Source: Mesorhizobium sp. NFR06
Lineage (GTDB): Bacteria > Pseudomonadota > Alphaproteobacteria > Rhizobiales > Rhizobiaceae
Length of the DNA stretch: 64,000 nucleotides
NCBI RefSeq assembly: GCF_900115245.1
Contig: NZ_FOVT01000009.1
Span: 124,001 to 188,000 of the forward strand
Direction: 5' to 3'
Both the position numbers and the translations under genes were made by a program. This document shows positions 26,342-36,569 of the stretch, piece after piece; position 1 is the first letter of the stretch, and each line of letters starts with the position of its first letter. The notes beneath the pieces are model-generated. The model was not told the origin of the DNA and made no database searches. It saw only the letters and a list, made by a program, of their open reading frames with translations.

Positions 26342-27079
26342 TCAGGTTCTCGGCTTGCCGCCGCGCTGGTTGATCGACACCCAGATGTTCGGGTTCTGCT
26401 GCGACTGGCGTTTCAGGAAATAATAGCCGGTCGCGTTCCAGGGTCTGATTTCATCGACCAGATTGTCGAGCACGAGATCGCCCTTGTCGGTCTTCACCGT
26501 GAGGATGGTGTGGCCCTCGTCGTTCAGGTCGCGTACCACCGTCATCAGCAGCGCCTGCCGGGGAAATCCCGCCTCCTGGAGAAGCTTGCGCTTGTAGAGC
26601 GCGTAGATCTTGCAATCGCCCTTGCCGTCCACGGGATAGTCCCAGTGGTCCATCATCGTGCCCCAGTGCTCGTAGTTGCTGACGGGCTTGATGGAGCGGT
26701 TTGCCTTTTGGTTGACCCGCTTGAGCGTGCGCAGGTTCTGCGCAGTCAACTTGACGTTCGCGGCCGGCAGGGCGGGCACCTTGCACTCTTTCGGCCGGCG
26801 GTGGCAGAAATCGAGCCAGCCATAGGGGACGCTGGTGCGCCCTCCAACCGAGGCGGAGTGTAAGACATCGGCTGAAGGTTGCGTCGACGGCCGCTTGAAC
26901 AAAGTCGACTGCGCCGCCGCCGGGCCGGCAGATAGCGACGTCGCGCCAACCAACGAAACGAGGCCGAGGAGAAAGGAAGAGGTCAGGACTCCAGGGGAAC
27001 GCAGCACTGCCAACACCACCGCAACGAGAAGACTGTTGGTCAAGCTAATGCGGAAACGGCGGCGCGCGCAATTGAACAA
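26342..27079 (-). CDS. Transglutaminase-like cysteine peptidase (BTLCP family)
   Basis: A secreted or membrane-anchored protein of up to 245 residues with the bacterial transglutaminase-like cysteine proteinase domain. The catalytic Cys is in GKGDCKIYALYK, the His in GHTILTVKTD and the Asp in LVLDNLVDEI, all intact. The N-terminal hydrophobic stretch (FLLGLVSLVGATSL...AAAQ) is a signal sequence. The start is uncertain: the TTG at 27079 has no ribosome site, and starts 10-20 codons further in are equally possible. Family members are often periplasmic or linked to large adhesins and LapG-like proteolysis. It faces the pseudo-caspase gene. Confidence 0.82.
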   Translation of the reverse strand: MFNCARRRFRISLTNSLLVAVVLAVLRSPGVLTSSFLLGLVSLVGATSLSAGPAAAQSTLFKRPSTQPSADVLHSASVGGRTSVPYGWLDFCHRRPKECKVPALPAANVKLTAQNLRTLKRVNQKANRSIKPVSNYEHWGTMMDHWDYPVDGKGDCKIYALYKRKLLQEAGFPRQALLMTVVRDLNDEGHTILTVKTDKGDLVLDNLVDEIRPWNATGYYFLKRQSQQNPNIWVSINQRGGKPRT

Positions 27080-27121
27080 TTAATAATTTGCTAACACGAT
27101 CGTGTTCGCGCCTGGCTGCTG

Positions 27122-27511
27122 CTACACCTCTTGCACGGCGCCATGCCCCGCCGCTCGAGCAGCCCTGATGAGTTTGCGATCGAAGGTTGCAAATCCCGAG
27201 CAATGCGCAGACTTCCCGAGATGCAGCGCGTCCGCAAAATCCATCCCTGCGTCGGCCAGATCGAGCGCGGAAGAGACCATTGCTGCGTCTTCCACCTCAA
27301 CGGTGGGGAGCCCGCCAAATATCCGCAACGCCCTGACGATTGCGCCCCGGTCGTAGCCATAGGCGCTACGCAGCACCCACTCGGCCTCCAGGATCACGGT
27401 GACGGCGACGAACACGGGCTGGCCATTGACCAGCTGCCGAGCTTGCTCGGACTGCTCGGGATGGTCATTCGTCAGGTACCTGACGACAAGGTTGGTATCA
27501 ATCGCGAGCAT
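27122..27511 (-). CDS. PIN-domain ribonuclease toxin (VapC-type)
   Basis: A 129-residue PIN-domain protein starting MLAIDTNLVVRYLTND, with the first acidic residue Asp5, a conserved Glu in LEAEWVLR, Asp in FADALHLG and Asp in ATFDRKL. These carboxylates bind Mg2+ for RNA cleavage, typically of tRNA or rRNA. The ATG at 27511 gives a standard length; upstream residues are an artefact of the open frame. The start lies inside the antitoxin gene, whose last 14 bases overlap it, so the two are translationally coupled. Confidence 0.9.
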   Translation of the reverse strand: MLAIDTNLVVRYLTNDHPEQSEQARQLVNGQPVFVAVTVILEAEWVLRSAYGYDRGAIVRALRIFGGLPTVEVEDAAMVSSALDLADAGMDFADALHLGKSAHCSGFATFDRKLIRAARAAGHGAVQEV

Positions 27512-27773
27512 GGCGCCGTCGCGCTTCAGCAAGGACACCCGCATCCATCTCGTCCAGCGTTTTCGGCTTGCCACTATGCGGTAGGACGCCAAACACGTCT
27601 TCCGGCCGTGTCGGGGCAAATGCCGGCGCTGGCTTCAAAAGCACCCCGTCGGGTGTGTCTTCGACTTGCAGGCGAGTGCCGGCACCCCAATCCCTCCGTT
27701 TCCGGATCGCGCTGGGCAGGACCACCTGCCCCTTGGTCGAGACGATCGTTATGAGTTTTTCGGAACTGGCCAT
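27498..27773 (-). CDS. AbrB/MazE-type (SpoVT-AbrB fold) antitoxin
   Basis: A 91-residue protein whose N-terminal half (ITIVSTKGQVVLPSAIRKR) is a swapped-hairpin AbrB DNA-binding domain. A C-terminal tail (EDVFGVLPHSGKPKTLDEMD) is expected to wrap around the PIN toxin. It precedes the VapC-like gene and overlaps it by 14 bp. The complex should bind its own promoter just upstream of 27773. The combination AbrB antitoxin plus PIN toxin is a recognised VapBC variant. Confidence 0.9.
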   Translation of the reverse strand: MASSEKLITIVSTKGQVVLPSAIRKRRDWGAGTRLQVEDTPDGVLLKPAPAFAPTRPEDVFGVLPHSGKPKTLDEMDAGVLAEARRRHARD

Positions 27774-27883
27774 TGTGCGCTACCGCAGCAGTGTAAGACA
27801 AAGGTAAGATAGTCCAGGGAAGGCTCGAATTCAAGCCGAGCCGTGTGGGGCGGTCTCAACCGTATCGGAACGTCCCTGACGCC

Positions 27884-29296
27884 TCAAACCCTCGTGCCGC
27901 CCACTGTCATCTGGTTCATCCTCAGATGCGGCTGGCCGACGCCGACCGGCACGCCCTGTCCGGCCTTGCCGCACATGCCGATGCCGTTGTCGAGCTTCAT
28001 GTCGTTGCCGACCATAGCGATCCGGTGCATGGCGTCCGGTCCGTTGCCGATCAGCATCGCCCCCTTGATCGGCTGCGTCACCTTGCCGTTCTCGATCATG
28101 TAGGCCTCGGTGCAGCCGAACACGAATTTGCCCGAAGTGATGTCGACCTGGCCGCCGCCGAAGGAAACGGCGTAGATGCCGTTCTTGACCGAGGCGATGA
28201 TCTCTTCCGGCTGCATGTCGCCCGAGGTCATGTAGGTGTTGGTCATGCGCGGCATCGGCTGGTGCGCATAGCCCTCGCGCCGGCCGTTGCCGGTCGCCTT
28301 CATGCCCATCAGCCGGGCGTTCTGGCGATCCTGCATATAGCCGACCAGTATGCCGTCCTCGATCAGCACGTTGCGCGCCGAAGGCGTTCCTTCGTCGTCG
28401 ACGGTAAGCGAGCCGCGCCGCTCCGGGATGGTGCCGTCATCGACCACGGTGACGCCCTTCGCCGCCACTTGTTGGCCCATCAGGCCGGCGAAGGCCGATG
28501 TCTTCTTGCGGTTGAAGTCGCCCTCCAACCCGTGGCCGACCGCCTCGTGCAGCATCACGCCCGGCCAGCCGCTGGACAGCACGATGTCGAACGTGCCGGC
28601 GGGCGCGGGGACGGCTTCGAGATTGACCAGCGCCTGTCTCAGCGCCTCGCCTGCCGCGTGCTTCCAGCTTTCCTCGCTGACGAACGCGCCAAAGCTCTTG
28701 CGCCCGCCCATTCCGTAGGAGCCGCTCTCCTGCCGGTCGCCGCTGCCGACCACGACCGAGACATTGATCCTGACCAGCGGGCGGATGTCGCGCACGATCT
28801 GGCCGTCGCCACGCACGATCTCGACATGCTGCCAGGAGGCGGCGAGCGAGGCCGTGACCTGGCGCACGCGCGGATCCTTCGCGCGCAGCCAGCCGTCGAT
28901 CTCCTGCAAAAGCTTCGCCTTGGCCTCGAAGGAGGGCGAGGGGATCGGATTTTCGTCGCCATAGAGGTGGCGGTTGGTGCGGGCGGGCGCCCCGGCGAGC
29001 AGGCCGGAATAACCGCTCTTGACCGTCGAGACGGCATCGGCCGCGCGCCGCAGCGAGGCTTCGGAGAGATCGCTGGAATGCGCATAGCCGCTGGCCTCGC
29101 CGGCCACGGCGCGCAAGCCAAACCCCTGGTCGGTGTTGAAATTGGCCGTCTTCAGCCGGCCATTGTCGAACATCAGCGCTTCGCTCTCGCTGTATTCGAG
29201 GAACAGCTCGCCGTCGTCGGCGCCTTTGATGGTATCGGCGACGATCTCTTTGACGCGATCGTCGGAAATGTCGAATTGGCCGATCAGGCTGTTCAT
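27884..29296 (-). CDS. tldD: Metalloprotease TldD
   Basis: A 470-residue TldD/PmbA family zinc protease. The zinc motif HEAVGH (in MLHEAVGHGLEGDF) and the C-terminal ITSGKFVFGCTEAY segment are conserved. With TldE/PmbA it degrades unfolded or small peptides and is involved in microcin maturation in other bacteria. The ATG at 29296 (MNSLIGQFDI) is used; the open frame continues upstream but without similarity. It lies on the same strand as the YbjN and IalB genes. Confidence 0.93.
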   Translation of the reverse strand: MNSLIGQFDISDDRVKEIVADTIKGADDGELFLEYSESEALMFDNGRLKTANFNTDQGFGLRAVAGEASGYAHSSDLSEASLRRAADAVSTVKSGYSGLLAGAPARTNRHLYGDENPIPSPSFEAKAKLLQEIDGWLRAKDPRVRQVTASLAASWQHVEIVRGDGQIVRDIRPLVRINVSVVVGSGDRQESGSYGMGGRKSFGAFVSEESWKHAAGEALRQALVNLEAVPAPAGTFDIVLSSGWPGVMLHEAVGHGLEGDFNRKKTSAFAGLMGQQVAAKGVTVVDDGTIPERRGSLTVDDEGTPSARNVLIEDGILVGYMQDRQNARLMGMKATGNGRREGYAHQPMPRMTNTYMTSGDMQPEEIIASVKNGIYAVSFGGGQVDITSGKFVFGCTEAYMIENGKVTQPIKGAMLIGNGPDAMHRIAMVGNDMKLDNGIGMCGKAGQGVPVGVGQPHLRMNQMTVGGTRV

Positions 29297-29394
29297 TGCA
29301 AATCCATTCGTGGAAACAAATCGTTCGCACCGATGTAAGCGCGAAGCCGACGTGAAACAATCGCCAACAGGACCAAAGCCAGTGATTGCCGCCG

Positions 29395-29862
29395 TCACTG
29401 GTCGTTGATGAAGTCCTTGATATTGCCGGCCATCGCCTCCCAGTTGGAAAACTGCTCCTCGAGATTGGCCCTGGTGATGCCGCCGGCAAAGCTGACATCC
29501 ATCTTGAAAGTCGAGCCGTCGCCGGAATAGGCCTTCACCCAGCGGTATTTCTTGTTCCAGGCGTTGGCTTGTTCGGCGCTGAGCGGGTCGGTGTAACCTG
29601 TCGAGAATTGCAGCGACTTGCAGTTCGCGTGGTTTTCGCAGCCATAGAAATAGATCACATATTTGACGCCCTCGATCCGCCCGGAAATCATCGGATCGCC
29701 ATTGTCGTCCTTGCCCATCCTTGCCGAGCCGAAGCCTTTGGCGATATCGAGGATCGCCGCGGCGTCGGGCATCTGGAGGATTTCGGCATCCTCGGCCCGG
29801 GCGGCCGAAACCGCGCCAGCCAACGCCAGACCGGTGATGAAAACGGTTGACGACGCGCGCAT
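29395..29862 (-). CDS. Exported YbjN-domain protein
   Basis: 155 residues with a signal peptide (MRASSTVFITGLALAGAVSA, cut after ARA) and a YbjN fold: MISGRIEGVKYVIYFYGCEN, then NKKYRWVKAYSG. Two cysteines in CENHANC may form a disulfide in the periplasm. YbjN proteins affect stress tolerance and motility in enterobacteria, but no activity is assigned. It lies between tldD and the IalB-family gene. Confidence 0.78.
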   Translation of the reverse strand: MRASSTVFITGLALAGAVSAARAEDAEILQMPDAAAILDIAKGFGSARMGKDDNGDPMISGRIEGVKYVIYFYGCENHANCKSLQFSTGYTDPLSAEQANAWNKKYRWVKAYSGDGSTFKMDVSFAGGITRANLEEQFSNWEAMAGNIKDFINDQ

Positions 29863-29940
29863 TGAATCTCCTGGCCGCCAAACGCGAATTTGCCAGCCGA
29901 CCTCAGCGTCGGGAATGGCGGCAGCGCATGGTCGGCAAGA

Positions 29941-30480
29941 TCAAGGTAGGGCGGCGAAGCCTTCCGCAAAGCCCTTGAGGTCGACGGGAATGCCGATGCC
30001 TTCTTCCGGCGTCTGGAAGACGATGAAGGTGGCCGACGTGCCGCTCTTCAGCGTATCGAGCAGCGGCTTTTCGAGGATCACCTCGGCATAGCAGCCGTCC
30101 TGGAAGCAGCGCACGAAATAGGCGCGGCCGATATCCTTGCCGTCGACGTTGAGGCCAAGGCCATTTGGCAGCAGCACGCCAAGCGGCGCCAGCACGCGCA
30201 GGATCTCGGCCTTGTTGTCGGCGGTGCGCAGCACGACGACCGAAAGCCCCATTTCAGGACGATCCTCGGCGACGACGTTCTGCATCATCACGCATTGTTC
30301 GGAGGTGGCTCCGGCCGGCGTGTCGCAGATGATCGACCATGCGCCATGCGTCGACTTCACCGTGCCGCTCGGCGGCGTGGCGTTGGTCGGCGCGGCGCTG
30401 GCCCCGGCGGTCAGGCCAATGCCGAGCAAGGCGACGGAAAAGACGACCTTCGCCAAGGTTCTCGAAAGCCAGGAAGTCAT
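29941..30480 (-). CDS. Invasion associated locus B (IalB) family protein
   Basis: 179 residues from the ATG at 30480 with an export signal (TLAKVVFSVALLGIGLTAGASA). The mature IalB domain has THGAWSIICDT, a CVMMQN disulfide partner, and the C-terminal RCFQDGCYAEVIL with the second cysteine pair. GGAG lies close upstream. IalB-like proteins are periplasmic or surface proteins found in all Rhizobiales; only a few have a shown role in host cell entry. In this order the gene is frequently upstream of the coxB operon. Confidence 0.85.
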   Translation of the reverse strand: MTSWLSRTLAKVVFSVALLGIGLTAGASAAPTNATPPSGTVKSTHGAWSIICDTPAGATSEQCVMMQNVVAEDRPEMGLSVVVLRTADNKAEILRVLAPLGVLLPNGLGLNVDGKDIGRAYFVRCFQDGCYAEVILEKPLLDTLKSGTSATFIVFQTPEEGIGIPVDLKGFAEGFAALP

Positions 30481-30806
30481 GAGGGCTCCATTGCGAATCA
30501 CGGCACTTTAAGCCGCCCCAAGGCCAAGTAAAGGACGAGACCGCCGCCGGCCCGCCCCGATACCGGCAATTACATGCTTTTCCAAAGCAAATTCGCCCGA
30601 ATTGCGACCGCTGCGCATATAGCATGGCGGTGGCCGAACAAGGCCGTCGGCTTGCGCGCAAAAATGCCGCACGGTTTCCTCCGCTCCTTTCTTGCGGAGG
30701 GAAATAGAGTATGGTTTGAACCTGCTAGGGACAGACCGGGATTCCCAATCCCGGCATCCTCCGTTATTGGTGCGACCAGATCGCGGGAAGTGGAGACGAG
30801 AGGGCG
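30481..30806. promoter_or_regulatory. Long leader of the cytochrome oxidase operon with two hairpins
   Basis: A 326-bp gap without a gene. Two inverted repeats are visible: CCTCCGC-9 nt-GCGGAGG (30678-30700) and the 19-base palindrome CCGGGATTCCCAATCCCGG (30736-30754), which lies 52 bp before the coxB start codon. They would fold in the coxB leader RNA. Promoter boxes could not be placed. Confidence 0.5.
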
Positions 30807-31691
30807 ATGAGGAAATTCCTGGCAAGCGCTGAATTCTTGGCAGGTACGGTCGCTTCGGCCGTGCTCTTCTCCAGCGCGGTGGCCCGTGCCGACCAGCCGC
30901 GGGAATGGGAGATGACCTTCCAGGCGCCGGCAACCGACATGATGCGGCAGATCGAGAGGTTCGGGAACTACACCATGTGGTTCATCGTCCCGATCACCAT
31001 CCTCGTGCTGGTGCTTCTGCTGGCTTGCATCCTGCGCTTTCGCGCAAGCGTCAACCCGGTGCCGTCGAGGACCAGCCACAACACGCTGATCGAGGTGATC
31101 TGGACGGTCGGGCCGGTGATCGTGCTCTTGCTCATCGCCATTCCCTCCTTCCAGTTGCTCACCGCGCAGTACACGCCGCCGGAAGAGGCCAAGCTCACCG
31201 TCAAGGCGACCGGCAACCAGTGGAACTGGGATTACGAGTACCAGGTCGACAAGAGCTTCTCCTTCAACTCTGCGGTTCTGCAGGATGCCGACCGCGCCAA
31301 GTCCGGCAAGGAAGATCGCAGCCTCTATCCGCGCCTGCTCGCGGTCGACAACGAGCTGGTCGTGCCGGTCAACACCATGACCCGCGTGCTGATCACCGCC
31401 ACCGACGTCATCCACTCCTTCGCCGTCCCGTCCTTCGGCATCAAGATGGACGCCGTGCCCGGCCGCACCAACGAAACCTGGTTCAAGGCGGAGAAGGAAG
31501 GCCTCTACTATGGCCAGTGCTCGCAGCTCTGCGGCAAGGACCACGCCTTCATGCCGATCGCGGTTCGCGTCGTCTCCGACGAGCAATTCAAGACCTGGCT
31601 GGCGACGGCCAAGACCGACGTGCCCGCCGCCAACAAGGCGCTGATGGCCGAGATCGATGGTACCAACAAGGTAGCGGCCGCCGGCAACTGA
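30807..31691 (+). CDS. coxB: Cytochrome c oxidase subunit II
   Basis: 294 residues with a signal peptide (MRKFLASAEFLAGTVASAV...ARA), two membrane helices (IVPITILVLVLLLACIL, GPVIVLLLIAIPSFQLL) and a periplasmic CuA domain. The CuA ligands are all present: His in TDVIHSFAVP, the Cys/Cys/His cluster GQCSQLCGKDHAFM with Met at the end. It accepts electrons from cytochrome c and passes them to heme a in subunit I. First gene of an eight-gene oxidase cluster; coxA follows after 38 bp. Confidence 0.97.
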   Translation: MRKFLASAEFLAGTVASAVLFSSAVARADQPREWEMTFQAPATDMMRQIERFGNYTMWFIVPITILVLVLLLACILRFRASVNPVPSRTSHNTLIEVIWTVGPVIVLLLIAIPSFQLLTAQYTPPEEAKLTVKATGNQWNWDYEYQVDKSFSFNSAVLQDADRAKSGKEDRSLYPRLLAVDNELVVPVNTMTRVLITATDVIHSFAVPSFGIKMDAVPGRTNETWFKAEKEGLYYGQCSQLCGKDHAFMPIAVRVVSDEQFKTWLATAKTDVPAANKALMAEIDGTNKVAAAGN

Positions 31692-31714
31692 TGCCGCGGG
31701 TTAGCAAGATTTAG

Positions 31715-33379
<1,665 letters not shown>

Positions 33380-33398
33380 GCAGCATCCCGACATACGA

Positions 33399-33422
33399 GG
33401 CCGCCGGTTTACCCGGCGGTCT
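33399..33422 (+). terminator. Hairpin between coxA and ctaB
   Basis: GCCGCCGG-TTTA-CCCGGCGGT forms an 8-bp stem about 20 bp after the coxA stop. No T-run follows, so it is more likely an mRNA stabiliser or partial attenuator that sets coxA above the downstream assembly genes. Confidence 0.4.
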
Positions 33423-33453
33423 TGGCCAACGGAACAATGGACTTTAAGTACGC

Positions 33454-34398
33454 ATGGCCCTTGCCGACCACAAATTGATTGAGGACGCGGGCTTTCGCAT
33501 GTCGGAAGCGACCGCTGGCGATTTCTTCGCCCTCCTCAAGCCGCGCGTCATGTCCCTGGTCGTGTTCACTGCCTTTGTCGGCCTGGTCGCGGCGCCAGTC
33601 GCCATCAATCCGCTGCTGGCCATGATCGCCATCCTTGCGATCGCCATCGGCGCCGGCGCCTCGGGCGCCCTCAACATGTGGTACGACGCCGACATCGACG
33701 CGGTGATGACAAGGACGTCGAGCCGCCCGGTGCCGGCCGGCCGCGTCGCGCCCGGCGAGGCGCTGAGCTTCGGCCTGGTGCTGTCGGTGCTGTCGGTGAT
33801 GACGCTCGGCGTGCTGGTCAACTGGCTGTCGGCGTCGCTGCTTGCCTTCACCATCTTCTTCTACGCCGTCGTCTACACGATGTGGCTGAAGCGCCGGACG
33901 CCGCAGAACATAGTCATTGGCGGCGCGGCTGGCGCCATCCCGCCGGTGATCGGCTGGGCCGCCGTGACCGGCTCGGTCAGCCTCGAAAGCGTGATCCTGT
34001 TCCTCATCATCTTCCTGTGGACCCCGCCGCATTTCTGGGCGCTGGCGCTGTTCAAGTCCGATGACTACGCCCGCGCCGGCATCCCGATGATGCCGAACGT
34101 CGCCGGCCCGGCCTCGACGCGCCGGCAGATCTTCGCCTATGCGCTGATCCTGGCGCCGGTCGGCGTGCTGCCCTGGATGCTCGGCTACACCACGGCCGGC
34201 TACGGCGTGGTATCGGCGGTGCTTGGCGCCGGCTTCGTCTGGTATGCCTGGAAGGTGCTGGGCATGAGTGACGAAGATCGCGCGATGAAGCCGGCCAAGG
34301 CGCTGTTCGGCTATTCGCTGCTCTATCTCTTTGCCATCTTCGCCACCTATCTCGTCGACTGCGTGGTCGGGCGCGCCCTGATGATGGGGGGAATATGA
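33454..34398 (+). CDS. ctaB: Protoheme IX farnesyltransferase (heme O synthase)
   Basis: 314 residues with about nine membrane helices. The prenyltransferase Asp-rich motif [15 protein letters not shown] and the second loop with [18 protein letters not shown] are conserved. It farnesylates heme B to heme O, the precursor of the heme A used by the oxidase next door. The start at 33454 is an [13 protein letters not shown] at 33499 is a possible alternative. Its last codons overlap the coxF start by 4 bp. Confidence 0.96.
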   Translation: MALADHKLIEDAGFRMSEATAGDFFALLKPRVMSLVVFTAFVGLVAAPVAINPLLAMIAILAIAIGAGASGALNMWYDADIDAVMTRTSSRPVPAGRVAPGEALSFGLVLSVLSVMTLGVLVNWLSASLLAFTIFFYAVVYTMWLKRRTPQNIVIGGAAGAIPPVIGWAAVTGSVSLESVILFLIIFLWTPPHFWALALFKSDDYARAGIPMMPNVAGPASTRRQIFAYALILAPVGVLPWMLGYTTAGYGVVSAVLGAGFVWYAWKVLGMSDEDRAMKPAKALFGYSLLYLFAIFATYLVDCVVGRALMMGGI

Positions 34399-34586
34399 TC
34401 GTGGCCGACAAGAACCTCGAGATGGTCACGTTGACGGAGCGCCAGAAGAAGGCGCGCCGCAGCCGCTCCATCGCCATCGGCGTCGCGCTGGCGGCATTGG
34501 TCATCATCTTCTACGTCGCCACCATCGCGCGCTTCGGCCACCATGGCGCCAGCCTGATCGGCTCGGGCCTGTTGGGGAGCGGCTGA
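34395..34586 (+). CDS. CoxF-like small membrane protein of the oxidase cluster
   Basis: 63 residues, a basic N-terminus ([12 protein letters not shown]) and a single membrane helix ([19 protein letters not shown]). The position between ctaB and ctaG and the size match the CoxF small protein found in rhizobial oxidase clusters. The start overlaps the ctaB stop (ATGA) and its stop shares a base with the ctaG start. Its role in assembly is inferred from context only. Confidence 0.8.
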   Translation: MIVADKNLEMVTLTERQKKARRSRSIAIGVALAALVIIFYVATIARFGHHGASLIGSGLLGSG

Positions 34587-35215
34587 TGAGCGGCGAGACC
34601 AGCAAGCCCCGCAAGGTGAGTAACGGCATCGTCGCCGCCGTCTGCCTTGCCTTCTTCACCGGCATGGTCGGCATGGCCTATGCGGCGGTGCCGCTCTACA
34701 AGATGTTCTGCCAGATCACCGGCTATGGCGGCACCACCCAGCGCGCCGAGAAGCTGTATGCCGGCCGCGTGCTCGACCGCGACATCACCATCCGCTTCGA
34801 TGCCAACACCAACGGCATTCCGTGGCGGTTCGAGCCCGTCGCGCGCTCGGTGACGATCAGGATCGGCGCGACCACGCAGGCGCATTACAGCGCCACCAAC
34901 ATGTTCGACCGCCCCATCACCGGCCGCGCCTCGTTCAACGTGCAGCCGGAAATGGCCGGCGCCTATTTCAACAAGGTGGAGTGCTTCTGCTTCACCGACA
35001 CCACGCTGAAGCCGGGCGAGACGCTGGACATGCCGGTCGTGTTCTATGTCGATCCGGACATCGTCAACGTGCCGGAACTCAAGGACTTGAAGACCATCAC
35101 TCTGTCCTACACGATGTTCCCGGTCGAAAAGAAACAGCCGGTGGCCTCGTCCACGCCCGCCGCAGGCGGCGGCACCAACAAAGTTCCAGATACCGAAGCA
35201 AGCCTCGGGGGTTGA
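34586..35215 (+). CDS. ctaG: Cytochrome c oxidase assembly protein (Cox11/CtaG)
   Basis: 209-residue copper chaperone delivering Cu(I) to the CuB site of CoxA. One N-terminal membrane anchor ([20 protein letters not shown]) is followed by a periplasmic immunoglobulin-like domain. A conserved Cys ([11 protein letters not shown]) and the copper-binding CxC in [12 protein letters not shown] are present. Translation overlaps with coxF, and coxC starts 1 bp after its stop. Confidence 0.95.
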   Translation: MSGETSKPRKVSNGIVAAVCLAFFTGMVGMAYAAVPLYKMFCQITGYGGTTQRAEKLYAGRVLDRDITIRFDANTNGIPWRFEPVARSVTIRIGATTQAHYSATNMFDRPITGRASFNVQPEMAGAYFNKVECFCFTDTTLKPGETLDMPVVFYVDPDIVNVPELKDLKTITLSYTMFPVEKKQPVASSTPAAGGGTNKVPDTEASLGG

Positions 35216-35216
35216 T

Positions 35217-36098
35217 ATGGCAGACGCGCACGCAAAACCACAACACGACTACCATCTCGTCAACCCGAGCCCCTGGCCTTTCCTGGGTTCGATCGGCGCG
35301 CTGATCACCGCCGTCGGCGGTGTGTGCCTGATGCAGTATCTGAAGGCCGGCAACTTCCCGGTCTTCGGCCACAACATCGCCAACCCGTGGCTGTTCTTCA
35401 TCGGCCTGATCATCGTGCTCTACACGATGTTCGCCTGGTGGTCGGACACCATCAAGGAAGCGCATGAGGGCCATCACACGCGCGTCGTGTCGCTGCACCT
35501 GCGCTACGGCATGATCATGTTCATCGCCTCCGAGGTGATGTTCTTCGTCGCCTGGTTCTGGGCTTTCTTCGACGCCAGCCTGTTCCCCGGCGAAGCCTCG
35601 CAATACGCCCGCACCGCCTTCACCGGCGGCGTCTGGCCGCCGAAGGGCATCGAGGTCCTCGACCCCTTCCACCTGCCGCTCTACAACACCATCATCCTTT
35701 TGCTGTCGGGCACGACGGTGACCTGGGCACACCACGCGCTGCTGCATGGCGACCGCAAGGGCCTGATCAACGGCCTTGTCCTGACCGTCGGCCTCGGCAT
35801 GCTGTTCACCATGGTGCAGGCCTACGAGTACATGCACGCGCCGTTCGCGTTCAAGGACTCCATCTACGGCGCGACCTTCTTCATGGCGACCGGGTTCCAT
35901 GGTTTCCATGTCATCATCGGCACCATCTTCCTGCTGGTCTGCCTGGTGCGCGCGATACGCGGCGACTTCACCCCGAAGCAGCATTTCGGCTTCGAGGCGG
36001 CCGCCTGGTACTGGCACTTCGTCGACGTGGTCTGGCTGTTCCTGTTCAGCGCGGTCTATGTCTGGGCCTCGAACGGCGCGATGATCGAAGCCCACTAA
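35217..36098 (+). CDS. coxC: Cytochrome c oxidase subunit III
   Basis: 293 residues with seven membrane helices, the standard aa3 subunit III. Recognisable parts are [16 protein letters not shown], the [20 protein letters not shown] segment, the [11 protein letters not shown] helix with the conserved acidic residue region, and the C-terminal [14 protein letters not shown]. It stabilises subunit I and proton uptake. A factor-independent terminator follows, so this gene probably ends the main oxidase transcript. Confidence 0.97.
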   Translation: MADAHAKPQHDYHLVNPSPWPFLGSIGALITAVGGVCLMQYLKAGNFPVFGHNIANPWLFFIGLIIVLYTMFAWWSDTIKEAHEGHHTRVVSLHLRYGMIMFIASEVMFFVAWFWAFFDASLFPGEASQYARTAFTGGVWPPKGIEVLDPFHLPLYNTIILLLSGTTVTWAHHALLHGDRKGLINGLVLTVGLGMLFTMVQAYEYMHAPFAFKDSIYGATFFMATGFHGFHVIIGTIFLLVCLVRAIRGDFTPKQHFGFEAAAWYWHFVDVVWLFLFSAVYVWASNGAMIEAH

Positions 36099-36119
36099 AT
36101 CAACGGCTTTCGGAATCCC

Positions 36120-36157
36120 AAAAGGCGGCTGCGGCGACGTGGCCGCCTTATCTTTTT
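36120..36157 (+). terminator. Rho-independent terminator after coxC
   Basis: AAGGCGGC-12 nt-GCCGCCTT stem followed by ATCTTTTT, 22 bp after the coxC stop. It separates the oxidase subunit genes from DUF983/surf1, though read-through to the latter is likely given the continuous gene order. Confidence 0.8.
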
Positions 36158-36182
36158 GAACGAAAGCGTCTAGGGTGCGGCA

Positions 36183-36569
36183 ATGAGTGAAGACAAGGCG
36201 ATCTGGCCACCCATCGATCCGATCTCGGCCGGCTTGCATGGCCACTGCCCGCGCTGCGGCGAAGGTAAGCTGTTCTCGGGTTTCCTCACCGTCGGCAAAC
36301 GCTGCTACAATTGCGGGCTCGACTATTCCTTTGCCGATGCGGGCGACGGACCGGCGGTGTTCGTCATCCTGATCATCGGCTTCGTCGTCGTCGGCCTCGC
36401 ACTGTGGATGGAAGTGACGTTCAGTCCCCCGCTTTGGCTGCATTTCATCTTGTGGATACCGCTGGCGCTGGTGCTCTGCCTGACGGCGCTGCGGCTGATC
36501 AAGGGCGTGCTGATCACCTTGCAGTATTCGAAGAAGGCCTCTGAGGGCAGGCTGGACTCCAACCAATGA
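36183..36569 (+). CDS. DUF983 family small membrane protein
   Basis: 128 residues. An N-terminal zinc-ribbon-like part (CPRCGEGKLF, RCYNCGLDY) is followed by two membrane helices (FVILIIGFVVVGLALWM, LHFILWIPLALVLCL). DUF983 proteins accompany surf1 and oxidase genes in alphaproteobacteria and are thought to help oxidase biogenesis; that is contextual. The stop overlaps the surf1 start by 4 bp. Confidence 0.9.
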   Translation: MSEDKAIWPPIDPISAGLHGHCPRCGEGKLFSGFLTVGKRCYNCGLDYSFADAGDGPAVFVILIIGFVVVGLALWMEVTFSPPLWLHFILWIPLALVLCLTALRLIKGVLITLQYSKKASEGRLDSNQ

